From positions 103,378 through 167,377 of the forward strand of contig JADJXM010000019.1 in NCBI GenBank assembly GCA_016715865.1: 64,000 nt of DNA. Reading direction: 5' to 3'. This DNA comes from Acidobacteriota bacterium. GTDB taxonomy: Bacteria; Acidobacteriota; Blastocatellia; RBC074. Numbering within the stretch: the first letter of the stretch is position 1; every line of letters starts with the position of its first letter. Shown in pieces: positions 1 through 26,440 of this stretch. The notes beneath the pieces are model-generated. The model had not been told where the DNA came from and searched no databases. It saw only the letters and a program-made list of their open reading frames with translations. The position numbers were made by a program, and so were the translations under genes.

Positions 1-516
<516 letters not shown>

Positions 517-526
517 CGCACACCGT

Positions 527-700
527 ACCGCAAGCGTCAGCGCGCGGCACACGGAACCGCAAGCGTGAGCGAGCGGACTAAACCAAAGGGGGGCTGCATA
601 TCTATGCAGCCCCCCTTTCCCGTTACTTGTATGGGAAAGAGGCCCAGGCGCTGACGCTTGCGGATCTGTGTGCCGCGCGCTTATGCTTGCGGTTCCGTGC
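527..700. repeat. Bipartite inverted repeat of CCGCAAGCGTSAGCG words around a terminator
   Basis: The left arm (527-573) holds two copies of a CCGCAAGCGTSAGCG word separated by a CGCGGCACACGGAA spacer. The right arm (648-700) is the reverse complement of the same arrangement with a few mismatches. The centre holds a strong GC hairpin with a T run. The left arm begins 11 bases after the receptor stop codon. The layout (word-repeat arms, unique core, placement right after a stop) matches the other elements in this window, although the words differ. Confidence 0.8.
588..619. terminator. Intrinsic terminator hairpin
   Basis: GGGGGGCTGCATA (588-600) pairs perfectly with TATGCAGCCCCCC (603-615). 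The stem is flanked by AAA on the left and TTT on the right, so it could terminate in both directions. It lies 72 bases after the receptor stop, inside the core of the inverted-repeat element. Confidence 0.75.
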
Positions 701-727
701 ACTATTGAGACGTTGGAGTTATACCGG

Positions 728-2272
<1,545 letters not shown>

Positions 2273-2276
2273 ACAG

Positions 2277-6016
<3,740 letters not shown>

Positions 6017-6074
6017 AAGAAAACTTCCCCCTCGATCTGAAAGGATTAAATCGCGAAGGCCGCGAAGTAGAGCA

Positions 6075-6276
6075 AAGAAATTAATCGCAAAGACCGCAAA
6101 GAGGCAAAGAATTAATCGCAGAGGCCGCAAAGGGGCAGAGGTTTTTTGGTGATATGAATATCCGGATTATTGCCCACTGGCTATAATTCGAACACTGATC
6201 TTCCTATATATCTTTGCCCCTTTGCGGCCTCTGCGATTAATTCTTTGCCTCTTTGCGGTCTTTGCGATTAATTTCT
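6075..6276. repeat. GCAAAGA-word inverted-repeat element, copy A
   Basis: Arms 6075-6141 and 6210-6276 are nearly perfect 67-base inverted repeats containing AATTAATCGCAAAGACCGC and related words. The core (6142-6209) is almost the same as the core of the copy at 23694-23895, with about five differences over 70 bases. It lies between convergent TPR genes; the TAA stop of the minus-strand gene (6268-6270) is inside the right arm. Confidence 0.93.
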
Positions 6277-7476
6277 TCCGGTTCCAGTTTTTTTGAGAGC
6301 GCGGATCTTGTCTATGGATTGCCTGACCAGCGGAGTATTTGACGATGCAGGGGCAATCTTCAGATAAAGCTCGAATGCCTTCAACGCCTCGTCATATTTC
6401 TCCTGCTCGAAATATAACTGACCAAGCAGCAACTGAGCGCTGACGGCATTCTTTTCGTCCGCAGCGTAGGCCTCCAGCAGCGTTTTTTCGGCCTCTTCGA
6501 ATCTTTTCAACTGAAAGAGCGAGTTTCCGATCATGAGCTGAATCTCAACAGCGTTCGGCCCGCCAGGCATCGCCGCGATGGCTTTTTGTGACTCTGACAG
6601 CGATGCTTGAAAACGCTCCTCGCGCATGAGTATTTTCGCCAGCTCGAAGTGGCCCTTCGATCTTGTCTCCTTCGAGATGCCAGGATCTTCGAGCAGCTTT
6701 CTTAAGTGTACGGCCGCTTCATCCCACTGCTGAGTACTCATGAGCGCCGCGGCCAGCGGCAGCCTTGCCTGGGACATTCCGGGATTCTTGCGCAGCAGAT
6801 CGACGAGAATCTCGATCACCTCGCCGAGACGCCCCTTCTGCAGCCAGGCCGCTCCAAGATTGAAGGCCGGATAGGGATAGCTCGATCCAAGACTGAGCGC
6901 CTGTTGAAACGCGCCGGCCGCTTCGTCCAGACGATTGCGCTCGTAAAAGAGCAGGCCCAGCTGATTGAGCGCCCGCAGGTATCTCGGATGCAGGCTCAGC
7001 GCTCTAGTGTATTCGTTGATTGCCGGCGCAACTCCCGACCTTTTCGCGGCTTGCGCCCGTTCGAATGCTTCCTTCGCCGCCGTAGGTGTTTCGCCATCGA
7101 ATGCAGCTAGATCACGCCCGGTCTCGGCGTAAGCAGGTCGTTCAAGCGGACTCAGAAAGACCGGCGTGTCGGTCAGCCCCTCCACAAGTCGAAATGAGAT
7201 GTCGGTATCGGCGTATCTGCGCTTATCCGTTTCCACAACGATCCTGCAGATGGGGTAACTCTCGGCTGCCCGTTTGATCTCGAATTTGCCATCCTTACCG
7301 ACCTTTCGCCGCTCGCCAATCGATCCGATTCGAACATTAATATCGATATCGCGATCAAGCCTGCCCCCGCCGGGTAGAAAGAAATGTACCGTCACTGTCG
7401 ATTGGGCGATCGTCGTTACAGTGATCGACAACAGGGTTGCGATGATCATGGTCACCGTTCTGATAATTATGCTCAT
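6268..7476 (-). CDS. Exported TPR protein
   Basis: 402 residues. A signal peptide (MSIIIRTVTMIIATLLSITVTTIAQ) is followed by a beta-rich domain of about 100 residues that resembles a carboxypeptidase-regulatory or transthyretin-like fold (IGSIGERRKVGKDGKFEIKRAAESYPICR is suggestive). From about residue 130 TPR units continue to the end. GGAGAGAG stands just before the ATG. The last codons and the TAA stop come from the arm of the repeat element at 6075-6276. The family is typical of Acidobacteriota but no function is known. Confidence 0.85.
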   Translation of the reverse strand: MSIIIRTVTMIIATLLSITVTTIAQSTVTVHFFLPGGGRLDRDIDINVRIGSIGERRKVGKDGKFEIKRAAESYPICRIVVETDKRRYADTDISFRLVEGLTDTPVFLSPLERPAYAETGRDLAAFDGETPTAAKEAFERAQAAKRSGVAPAINEYTRALSLHPRYLRALNQLGLLFYERNRLDEAAGAFQQALSLGSSYPYPAFNLGAAWLQKGRLGEVIEILVDLLRKNPGMSQARLPLAAALMSTQQWDEAAVHLRKLLEDPGISKETRSKGHFELAKILMREERFQASLSESQKAIAAMPGGPNAVEIQLMIGNSLFQLKRFEEAEKTLLEAYAADEKNAVSAQLLLGQLYFEQEKYDEALKAFELYLKIAPASSNTPLVRQSIDKIRALKKTGTGRN

Positions 7477-7948
7477 GCTCTCTCCTACTTCTCTCTAACG
7501 TAACTGCTTAGCTTGCAGGGGGGAGAAGAAATTTCTACTGGATTAACAGGAACCTCTGAGCAAAGTTTTCATCGATTTTATACGCCAGTTAGCCAGTAAT
7601 GCCATGGAAATATTAAGGTTTCAATTTCCAAAAATTTCAAGCAAATCCATGAAAATGGATAAACATGGGATCGTTAAGATTCCAAGAGTATTCTAAGTGC
7701 CGTTTAATCAACCTGTTAAGATTAGTTAATTTTAGGCATAACTATTGCTTTCAACGAAATCGACTTATCGGTTCTTTATGTAATTCTTGAGATCTATCTA
7801 CCTGCTGAGCTGAGAAAAGAACCTCTTCATCACAATTTACAGAGACGAATTGAATGATCAGAATAAAAGCAGACGCAGGATCTGCCTGGTTCCTGGGATC
7901 ATTAATCCTGGAGTAGATTTTTCAGCAAACCCTTCCGGAGGTTAAAAG
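7477..7948. promoter_or_regulatory. Divergent AT-rich intergenic region upstream of a TonB-dependent receptor
   Basis: This 472-base AT-rich gap separates the minus-strand TPR gene from the receptor at 7949. It must contain promoters for both genes, but no clear TTGACA/TATAAT pair was found. The inverted repeat ATCCAT-GAAA-ATGGAT at 7645-7660 is an operator-like candidate. GGAGG at 7937-7941 is the receptor's ribosome binding site. No gene was seen. Confidence 0.5.
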
Positions 7949-11833
<3,885 letters not shown>

Positions 11834-11862
11834 AGTCGCAAGGCATTGGGATTAACAGAGGG

Positions 11863-11904
11863 GGGAGGAAGCTGGCGATCTTTCGCATGGTTTCCTCCCT
11901 TCGT
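11863..11904 (+). terminator. Intrinsic terminator after TonB-dependent receptor
   Basis: GGGAGGAA (11863-11870) pairs with TTCCTCCC (11892-11899), followed by TTCGTTTT. It lies 30 bases after the receptor stop codon. Confidence 0.65.
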
Positions 11905-11980
11905 TTTCAGATGGAAATAGAAACACAAAATCCGCGTCACTGCTCAGGCCGGAGTCCCGAAACTCGAATGAAGATGAATT

Positions 11981-12130
11981 TCCACAGGATTTACAGGATT
12001 AACAGGATTATGTCCTGGAGATATATTGACCCGTATTCTCTCGCAAACGATCCTCGGCTTAAATCCGAAACTTGATTCTCAATGGTTTCATCCTGTTAAT
12101 CCTGTCAAATCCTGTCAAATCCTGTCGAGA
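11981..12130. repeat. ACAGGATT-word inverted repeat
   Basis: The left arm (11981-12010) carries three ACAGGATT-type words (ACAGGATTTACAGGATTAAC). The right arm (12090-12130) carries four reverse-complement words (ATCCTGT with AAT/CAA spacers). The roughly 80-base core is unique. Apart from this element and the terminator, the 372-base gap 11834-12205 holds only the ribosome binding site (GGAGGA at 12194) of the next gene. Confidence 0.75.
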
Positions 12131-12205
12131 TTCTGCTTTCATCTAAAGGCTGAATAGTTAAAATATTCTGCGTGTCTGGAGATTTCAAGATCTGGAGGAA
12201 TAAGA

Positions 12206-12946
<741 letters not shown>

Positions 12947-12963
12947 ATGAGTAGAAAGCAGGG

Positions 12964-13065
<102 letters not shown>

Positions 13066-13069
13066 TCCT

Positions 13070-13154
13070 GGAAAGTAAAAAGAGTAGCCGGGAGGGCGGG
13101 TATCGAATGACAACCTGCCCATCCGACTACTCTTTCTACTTTTTACTTTCTACT
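13070..13154. repeat. GTAGAAA-word inverted-repeat element
   Basis: The left arm GGAAAGTAAAAAGAGTAG (13070-13087) is complementary to the right arm 13126-13154 (CTACTC, TTTCTAC, TTTTTAC words). Between them GGGAGGGCGGGT pairs roughly with ACCTGCCCATCC. It directly follows the 40-base palindrome, so two unrelated elements are stacked in one convergent gap. The right arm ends 14 bases before the stop codon of the minus-strand receptor. Confidence 0.8.
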
Positions 13155-13168
13155 GATGCACGAATCGA

Positions 13169-16819
<3,651 letters not shown>

Positions 16820-17530
16820 ATGTCTCCTGATGTTGAATTATTTCCCAAGTCGCCAATCACCTGTGATTGCCGCCTGAGTCTGTCGTTAATTTTTGTTGGG
16901 CGGTTGGGTTAATTAATCGGCTAGATCGAATTGGTAAATTCTTATGATTTACTTATTTATCTTGATTTATTATCAAACTACAATTGCGTATCCAATTTTT
17001 TGAAGATCTTGCCGATTATGTGTTTAAGAACTACTACCTACATAGTGCAAGATCTGTACCATAAATACTTAATTGTCTATCGCCCGGTTTGTTTATGGTT
17101 TTCTGTGTCTGCGTCCAAATGTCTTTCAATCCAAAATTCAAAATTCAAAAGTTTAATTTGATTTTTCGGATTTTTCGAGATTTCCAATCCAGTGTGTGAG
17201 TGGGATCACCTCATTCCGGGATCCAAATATCACAATATTATCCAGAAAATTGAATGTCAGGTGGGTTTGATGACTCGATTAGTATATATAAAGGCTTTGA
17301 TATCAACAAATTTGGAGAGCTGTCAAATTAGGTATAAATATTGCCTGAATGGAGGTGATTAATTTCCGTATAATTCCGTAGATTTACAGTCTGAAATTTC
17401 AATGGGCAATGACGGGATATTTTAGAACTTGAATTATAGGTCCTTGTTGAGCCCGAAACCCTTCCTTGGAACGTTTTGTTTGCCATTAAGGCAGGTAAAC
17501 CCCTAAACATTTAATCAGTGGAGTAACCCA
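16820..17530. promoter_or_regulatory. Divergent AT-rich control region between two TonB-dependent receptors
   Basis: 711 bases of strongly AT-rich DNA with no plausible gene. Near the minus-strand receptor a perfect palindrome CAATCAC-CT-GTGATTG (16854-16869) lies 35 bases upstream of its ATG and looks like a repressor operator. Near the plus-strand receptor AATTTG (17309-17314) and CAAATT (17324-17329) form a looser inverted repeat just before TATAAA-like sequence. No confident -35 box was found on either side. Confidence 0.5.
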
Positions 17531-20500
17531 ATGAAACGAGCAGGCATTTCCCTCATCTTATTAGCGCTAATGCTTTCAGTCAGTATGCCGATCTTTGGGC
17601 AGGGTACGCGGGGCATTCTGACCGGGCGGATAAATGATTCAACCGGCGCGGCGTTATCTGGTGCGAGCGTCGTGGCCAGGAACATTGCGACCGCCGAGGA
17701 ATTTCGCGGCACGACCGATTCCCAGGGTGTATTCATCTTTCCGTCAACTCCGATTGGCAAGTATGTTGTGACTATAGAGGCGGTCGGATTCAGGCGGACG
17801 GAAATTCAGGATATAACCGTTGAAGTGGGTCAGACAGCCAATATCAATGTTTCGCTGCAGGTGGGAGAAGTCGCCGAGTCTATTGTGGTGAGCAGTGATG
17901 CACAGGCCGTGATCAATACAACCAGTCCCACCCTGTCAAATGTCATCAACACGAGACAGGTGAGAGACTTGCCATTGCCGGGACGAAATCCCCTGGATCT
18001 GGCGCGGCTGCAGGCCGGCATCGCGGTCGTTGGCGACGATACTCGAAACGCCAGTGTCGGAGGTCTGCGCGGGAGCGCGACCAATGTCACGCAGGACGGC
18101 ATCAATGCCATGGACAACTTCGTCAAGACCAGTTCTTTCTTCGCGATCAGCGCCCCTTCGCTCAATTCGACCAGCGAGTTCAGCGTCTCGGTCGGCACGG
18201 TCGGGTCGGATTCAGGACGTGGAGTGGCGCAGGTCAGGATGGTTACCAAGTCGGGCACCAACGAGTTCCACGGTGGCGTCTTCTGGCAGCATCGCAACGA
18301 TGCCTTGAACGCCAACACATTTTTCAACAATACAGTCGGAACGCCGAGAACCAAGCAGAGACAGAACTTCTTCGGCGGCGCCGTCGGTGGACCGCTCTAC
18401 TTCCCCAGGTTCGGTCAGGGCGGGAAATCGTACTATGACGGGCGCAATAAAAGCTTCTGGTTCTTTTCATATGAGGGGTTCCGCGAGCCCTTCTCGGTCA
18501 CGCGCAATCGAACGGTGCTGACAGAACAGGCGCGGCAGGGAATCTTCAGTTATACCGGCGCCAACGGCCAGCAACAATCGGTCAATCTGTTACAGATCGG
18601 CAACTTCGGCACGATCAACCCGATCACCAGTGCGATTCTCAACGCCATGCCGCTGCCCAATAATACGCTGGTCGGAGATGGCGACAACACAGCCGGCTTC
18701 CGATACAACGCCAACGGGTCCAGCCCGAATGACAAGTATGTCGGACGTTTTGATCAGACGCTTCTCGAGAACTCGAGCATCGGATCGCACAGACTGGAGT
18801 TTGTTTACAATCGCGCCGAATTCCTGCTTAAACCAGATACCTTTAATAGTATCGATGCGCCATTTCCGGGTGGGGTAAATGCATTCCAGTCATCGATCCG
18901 AACTCTGGTGACGGCGGCCATTCAATCGACCTTCGGTTCGCGCATGACCAACGAAGTGCGTGTCGGGCATCAGCGTGCGCCGGTCGGATTCCTGCGCGAT
19001 TCCCAGCCGACGGCTCCGTTTATAACCCTTCCCGGGCTCACGACATTCGACAATACATTCATGTCGCAGGGCCGGAACACGCTCGTCTATCAGTACATCG
19101 ACAACTTCTCGCTGATCAGCGGATCTCACGCCTTCCGTTTCGGTGGCGACGTGCAATCCATAACGGCCATCACTTTCAATGATGCCGGCATTAACCAGAC
19201 AATCAACCTTGGCGCGAACGCCGCCAACCCGGATGGCATTCTCAATGCCGAGTTTCCAAATCTGCCGGCGGGCGCGACCGGAGTCGGAATCGCCAACCGC
19301 GGACGTCAGGTCTTCAGCAACCTGGTGGGCTTGCTGGCCAGCAGCAATGCCGTCTTTAACGTGGCCACCCCGACATCAGGGTTCGTACGCGGAGCGACTC
19401 GCTCGCGCGATTTCAAGCAGCGCATGGTCAGCCTTTACGGCCAGGACCAGTGGCGTGTGCGGCGTAACTTCACCTTGAATTACGGCGTGCGCTGGGAGTT
19501 CCAGGGAGTTCCCTTCGAGGCCAAAGGCCTGGCCATTCAGCCGGTTGGCGGGCTTGACGGCCTGTACGGCATCTCGGGGCGCGACAACCTCTTCAATCCC
19601 GGGTCACTCCAGGGGAACCCAACGACAACCATTGATTTCGTCAATGGAGATACCGGCAAGAAGCTCTACAACAATGACTGGAACAACTTCGCGCCGTTTA
19701 TCGGCATTGCTTACTCACCGGACTTCCAGAGCGGGCCGATGCGCTGGCTTTTCGGGTCCGAGGGCAAGAGTTCGATCCGGGCGGGTTATTCTATCAGCTA
19801 CCTGCAGGACGGGTTTACGGTCGTCAGTAATGCGCTTGGAGTTGGCACGACCAACCCCGGTCTGATTCAGACCTCGGCCAACAACGTTCCAACGGGCGTA
19901 TTGACAGGAGCGGGCGTTTCTCTTACGACACCGACCTTCGCGGTTCCGACCACGGACGCGGCGAACTTCCTGATCAACAACAACAACAGTATGTGGACGT
20001 TCGATCCGAATCTGCGGACACCATACGTTCAACAGTGGTCGTTCGGCATCGAGCGAGAAATAGCCAACAATACAGCGTTTGAATTGCGTTACGTGGGCAA
20101 TCACTCGATCAAGGTTTTCCGCGCGATCAACTACAACGAGGTCAACATTTTCGAAAATGGTTTCCTCGGTGAGTTCCTCAACGCGCAGGCAAATCTGGCG
20201 GCCAACGGCGGATCGACTTTCGCGCCGGGCGCCGCAGGCACCGTGCCGTTGCCGATCTTTTCAACGCTCTTCGCCGGACTATCAGCCGGGAACGGTTTTG
20301 GCAACGCGGGATTCATCAATAATCTGACCAACAACAACGTAGGCGCTCTGGCATTCACTCTGGCCAACAACCCGGTTTTTCGAAACAACCGGGCCAACCT
20401 GACCTTCAACGGCCAGCCGGCGCCGAACTTCTTCCTTGCCAATCCGAATGCGTCCGGTATAACGGCGCTGACCAATGCATCATTCTCGAACTACAATGCG

Positions 20501-21292
20501 CTGCAGGCCGAGATTCGCAGAAGGATGTCGAAGGGGCTCATGTTGCAGGCCAACTACACCTTCAGCAAGACGATCACCGATGGAGGCAACAGCCAGAGTA
20601 CATTGGAGTCATATCGAACACTCCGCGATATCCGGCTGGATCGCTATCGACCGAGCTGGGATCAAACGCACCGGTTCATCGGCAACTTCATTTATGAGCT
20701 GCCGTTCGGCGCCGGTCGTCGCTGGCTCAATGGTGGCGTTCCCGTCCTGGGTAAGTTGATCGAGGGCTGGAGTTTTGGCGGCATTATGAACTGGCAGTCA
20801 GGGCAGCCACTCGGCGTCTTTGCCGGCCGGTCGACGTTCAATCAATTCAATGTGGGGTTGAATCCGGCGCAACTGGCGGGAATCAGCTTCGAGGAGTTCC
20901 GTAACAACACGGGCATCTTCAAGACCCCTTCAGGCGTCTTCTTCGTCAATCCGGACATGCTCAATGTCACGACAAACTCGAGAGGGCAGGCCACCGGAGC
21001 GACGCTGCTGCCGGGTATGCTGGAAGCGCCCGCGCCGGGTACATTCGGCAACTTCCCGCGCAATGCCATCACGGGGCCGTCCTTCACGCAGTGGGACTTC
21101 AGTCTGACCAAGCGGACGAAGTTCTTCGAGCGAGCGGACATGGAATTCAAGGCGACCTTCTATAACGCCTTCAATCAGGCCAATTTCATCTTTGGCGATA
21201 TCACAGCCTTTGACACTGCCAACTTTGGCCGCATCAGCAGTCAGCGTGGCTCACCGCGCGTCATCCACTTCATTCTCGGCATCAACTTCTAA
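17531..21292 (+). CDS. Oar-like TonB-dependent receptor
   Basis: 1253 residues. A signal peptide (about 1-24, ending IFGQ) is followed by a carboxypeptidase-regulatory-like domain (LTGRINDSTGAALSGASVVA), a plug with SVGGLRGSATNVTQDGINAMDN, and a barrel ending NAFNQANF ... HFILGINF. GGAG stands about 10 bases upstream of the ATG. It is transcribed away from the receptor at 13169-16819. A textbook intrinsic terminator follows immediately. Outer-membrane importer of unknown substrate; no SusD-like neighbour. Confidence 0.95.
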   Translation: MKRAGISLILLALMLSVSMPIFGQGTRGILTGRINDSTGAALSGASVVARNIATAEEFRGTTDSQGVFIFPSTPIGKYVVTIEAVGFRRTEIQDITVEVGQTANINVSLQVGEVAESIVVSSDAQAVINTTSPTLSNVINTRQVRDLPLPGRNPLDLARLQAGIAVVGDDTRNASVGGLRGSATNVTQDGINAMDNFVKTSSFFAISAPSLNSTSEFSVSVGTVGSDSGRGVAQVRMVTKSGTNEFHGGVFWQHRNDALNANTFFNNTVGTPRTKQRQNFFGGAVGGPLYFPRFGQGGKSYYDGRNKSFWFFSYEGFREPFSVTRNRTVLTEQARQGIFSYTGANGQQQSVNLLQIGNFGTINPITSAILNAMPLPNNTLVGDGDNTAGFRYNANGSSPNDKYVGRFDQTLLENSSIGSHRLEFVYNRAEFLLKPDTFNSIDAPFPGGVNAFQSSIRTLVTAAIQSTFGSRMTNEVRVGHQRAPVGFLRDSQPTAPFITLPGLTTFDNTFMSQGRNTLVYQYIDNFSLISGSHAFRFGGDVQSITAITFNDAGINQTINLGANAANPDGILNAEFPNLPAGATGVGIANRGRQVFSNLVGLLASSNAVFNVATPTSGFVRGATRSRDFKQRMVSLYGQDQWRVRRNFTLNYGVRWEFQGVPFEAKGLAIQPVGGLDGLYGISGRDNLFNPGSLQGNPTTTIDFVNGDTGKKLYNNDWNNFAPFIGIAYSPDFQSGPMRWLFGSEGKSSIRAGYSISYLQDGFTVVSNALGVGTTNPGLIQTSANNVPTGVLTGAGVSLTTPTFAVPTTDAANFLINNNNSMWTFDPNLRTPYVQQWSFGIEREIANNTAFELRYVGNHSIKVFRAINYNEVNIFENGFLGEFLNAQANLAANGGSTFAPGAAGTVPLPIFSTLFAGLSAGNGFGNAGFINNLTNNNVGALAFTLANNPVFRNNRANLTFNGQPAPNFFLANPNASGITALTNASFSNYNALQAEIRRRMSKGLMLQANYTFSKTITDGGNSQSTLESYRTLRDIRLDRYRPSWDQTHRFIGNFIYELPFGAGRRWLNGGVPVLGKLIEGWSFGGIMNWQSGQPLGVFAGRSTFNQFNVGLNPAQLAGISFEEFRNNTGIFKTPSGVFFVNPDMLNVTTNSRGQATGATLLPGMLEAPAPGTFGNFPRNAITGPSFTQWDFSLTKRTKFFERADMEFKATFYNAFNQANFIFGDITAFDTANFGRISSQRGSPRVIHFILGINF

Positions 21293-21315
21293 AGAAGATG
21301 CCACTTGACTGAAAG

Positions 21316-21356
21316 CCCGGCAGAAGCAATGTTATGTTGCTCTCTGCCGGGTTTTT
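21316..21356 (+). terminator. Intrinsic terminator after receptor gene
   Basis: CCCGGCAGA (21316-21324) pairs with TCTGCCGGG (21343-21351), with an inner AGCAA/TTGCT extension, followed by TTTTTATTT. It starts 23 bases after the receptor stop and abuts the end of the convergent Cys-cluster gene. Confidence 0.9.
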
Positions 21357-21361
21357 ATTTG

Positions 21362-21928
21362 TCAGATTCCGAATGCCTCTTTAAGCTTATCGACGCGTTT
21401 GCCGAGCTGGTCGCGGATTTCGGCTTTGACGGCGCCCCAGGTGGTGGGATGTTCCGGCTGGCCTTCAAAGTAGAAAGGGCAGGGAGCGGGAGAGACTTCG
21501 CGCTGGACCTCCGCCAGGTCGATCGGGTCGATCGGAAAGACCACGCATGGCGGCGGCGCGTGTCTCGGTGAAGTGTAGATCATACAGGCGGTGCTGTTCT
21601 GGTCTTCGTGGAAGAAAGGGCAGCGAAAGACGATTTTGCAGCACAGGCCGCAGCGATTGCACCCGCCGCGCTGATACGGTTTCCACCGGTAGAGGATGCG
21701 GTCGGGCAGCACCTTGGCAAACACCCAGCGACGTGTCGCGCCGTATGAGTGTTTTGTGTAAAAGAAGCCGATGATTTTCCGGAATCCGATATATGCCTTT
21801 TTGGCAAAGATCTGACGTTCTGTCAGGCTGGGTATATCGAGATATGAAATATCATTTTCTACTGCGGGAACTGAGGATGACGGCGTGATCTGAACAAGAC
21901 GGTTCTGTCCCTCGAAGTTTTGCTCCAT
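21362..21928 (-). CDS. YkgJ-type cysteine-cluster protein
   Basis: 188 residues from ATG 21928, which has AGGGGAA about seven bases upstream; a GTG at 21967 would add 13 residues but has no binding site. The central region has the CxxCGxCC motif (GGCNRCGLCCKIVF), then CPFF, CMIY, PPPCVVFP and CPFYFEG, matching the YkgJ/UPF0153 family thought to bind zinc or iron-sulfur. Only the N-terminal 60 residues are non-typical. The biochemical role of the family is unsettled. The gene is transcribed towards the receptor terminator and stands alone. Confidence 0.82.
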   Translation of the reverse strand: MEQNFEGQNRLVQITPSSSVPAVENDISYLDIPSLTERQIFAKKAYIGFRKIIGFFYTKHSYGATRRWVFAKVLPDRILYRWKPYQRGGCNRCGLCCKIVFRCPFFHEDQNSTACMIYTSPRHAPPPCVVFPIDPIDLAEVQREVSPAPCPFYFEGQPEHPTTWGAVKAEIRDQLGKRVDKLKEAFGI

Positions 21929-22069
21929 GCATTTCCCCTTTAACTGGCCAGCCTTTGCGATCGACACAGGTGGACGATCAATCGGAGACTGATTGTCGTT
22001 CTCTGACCTTTAAATTGTTGTCGTAATAATGTCTGTCTGACCGCGTGATCTTAGCATTGAAGACAATAG

Positions 22070-22233
22070 AGTTGAAAGTTGAAAGTTAAAAGTTGAAAGT
22101 GCTCAGAAATTTTCATTGATGATACGCTATGCGTAACATCGGATATTTTTAGATTCAATAACGGTAACCGGAAATCACTGAATGATTGAAGAAACGTCTT
22201 TGACTTTCAACTTTCAACTTTTTACTTTCAACT
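22070..22233. repeat. GTTGAAA-word inverted-repeat element
   Basis: Left arm 22070-22100 (four GTTGAAA/GTTAAAA words) and right arm 22203-22233 are 31-base near-perfect inverted copies around a 102-base core. The element lies between the divergent Cys-cluster and RNase D-like genes. The right arm ends only 10 bases before ATG 22244, leaving no room for a separate ribosome binding site. The rest of the 315-base gap shows no gene and no clear promoter. Confidence 0.87.
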
Positions 22234-22243
22234 ATTATTGAAG

Positions 22244-23176
<933 letters not shown>

Positions 23177-23347
23177 AAGAGGCCGTTCTGGTCTTACCTT
23201 TAAGCCAAACAGATTACCGCAATCAAAGCTTGAATCTGAAGTCAGAGGGCATTAGTATTGTTTCAAGTTATCAACTGAAACAACCTGATGTCGGACTGTA
23301 CGTTCGACGAAGTACAGGGCCGACACGACGCCCGGGGAGAAGCGGTT

Positions 23348-23656
23348 ATGAAACACCCCAACGCACAATCACTAGCCAAACGGTTGCTGGATGCACGAAT
23401 CAGGCGCAACGATATGATCGGCCTTAATTCGCCCGATCCGCATCGAATCACCGACGACGAGATCGCCTGGGCGGAGGATATCCTTGCGACGCATCTTGAT
23501 GCCTGCCTGCGACAGGGGTTGCACACCGATTTCTTCGATGCCGTCGAAGAGGCGATCGATTTCGCCCAGCGGCAGGAGAGAGCCTACGAGCCGATACCGG
23601 AAGGAATGCATTGCCATTTTGCAGTAGTCGTTCTGGAGGAGCGCAACGCCGACTGA
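23348..23656 (+). CDS. Small conserved-looking hypothetical protein
   Basis: 102 residues from ATG 23348, chosen because GGGGAG lies eight bases upstream; the frame is open further up to 23288 without a binding site. The protein is acidic, all-helical in appearance (ITDDEIAWAEDILATHLDACLRQGLHTDFFDAVEEAIDFAQRQ) with a C-terminal HFAVVVLEE strand. No domain was recognised. It is followed 38 bases later by the second copy of the GCAAAGA element and faces recG. Confidence 0.6.
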   Translation: MKHPNAQSLAKRLLDARIRRNDMIGLNSPDPHRITDDEIAWAEDILATHLDACLRQGLHTDFFDAVEEAIDFAQRQERAYEPIPEGMHCHFAVVVLEERNAD

Positions 23657-23693
23657 GTGCTCTGCAAACTAAATTTTCGGGCATTTAAATTCG

Positions 23694-23895
23694 GAAGAAA
23701 TTAATCGCAAAGACCGCAAAGGGGCAAAGAATTAATCGCAGAGGCCGCATAGGAGCAAAGATTTTTTGGTGATATGAATATTCGGATTATTGCCCATTGG
23801 ATATAATTCGAACACTGATCTTCCCTGTATATCTTTGCCCCTTTGCGGCCTTTGCGATTAAATTCTTTGCGCATCTTCGCGGCCTCTGCGATTTA
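23694..23895. repeat. GCAAAGA-word inverted-repeat element, copy B
   Basis: Left arm 23694-23761 and right arm 23830-23895 are inverted copies, less perfect than in copy A. The core 23762-23829 matches the core of the element at 6075-6276 at all but a handful of bases, including TTTTTTGGTGATATGAATAT and CGAACACTGATCTTCC. Both copies lie between convergent genes. Confidence 0.93.
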
Positions 23896-23928
23896 AGAAT
23901 CAGAAACCCCGGCTTCCAGAGTGTTGAG

Positions 23929-26079
<2,151 letters not shown>

Positions 26080-26083
26080 AATT

Positions 26084-26440
26084 AGTTGAAAGTTGAAAGT
26101 TGAAAGTCATAAGGATAGAACATAAATACCGTGTAACATAAGTTTTTTAAGATTTTCAACGCCAAGCACGCCAAGCTTGCCAAGAGGGTTTAAACGCCAA
26201 GGACGCCAAGGACGCCAAGTCGGCCAAGAGTTTATAAGAAGTAATGATTCGCTGTAGTATCCATTTCGCCAATAACACTATCAAATATGCTGATCAAATT
26301 ATTCTCATTTGAAACCCTTGGCTGCCTTGGCGTCCTTGGCGTTGATCTTAAAAAACTTAGGTTACACAGTAATAAATATGTCACAGTCGTAAGTCGGAGA
26401 ACCTTCGGACTTTCAACTTTTAACTTTCAACTTTCAACTC
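26084..26440. repeat. Composite long inverted repeat (GTTGAAA outside, GCCAAGGAC inside)
   Basis: Outer arms are GTTGAAAG words at 26084-26107 and their complement at 26406-26440. Inside, GTGTAACATAAGTTTTTTAA-type sequence (from 26131) pairs with 26337-26367, and GCCAAGCAC/GCCAAGGAC words (26155-26230) pair with 26313-26345. The whole intercistronic gap between tsaE and recG is one imperfect hairpin of about 350 bases. The tsaE stop codon TGA lies inside the outer right arm, and recG starts five bases from the outer left arm. Confidence 0.88.

Noticed and set aside
17080..17160. ATTCAAAATTCAAAA words as another inverted-repeat element
   Set aside because: No complementary arm was found nearby.
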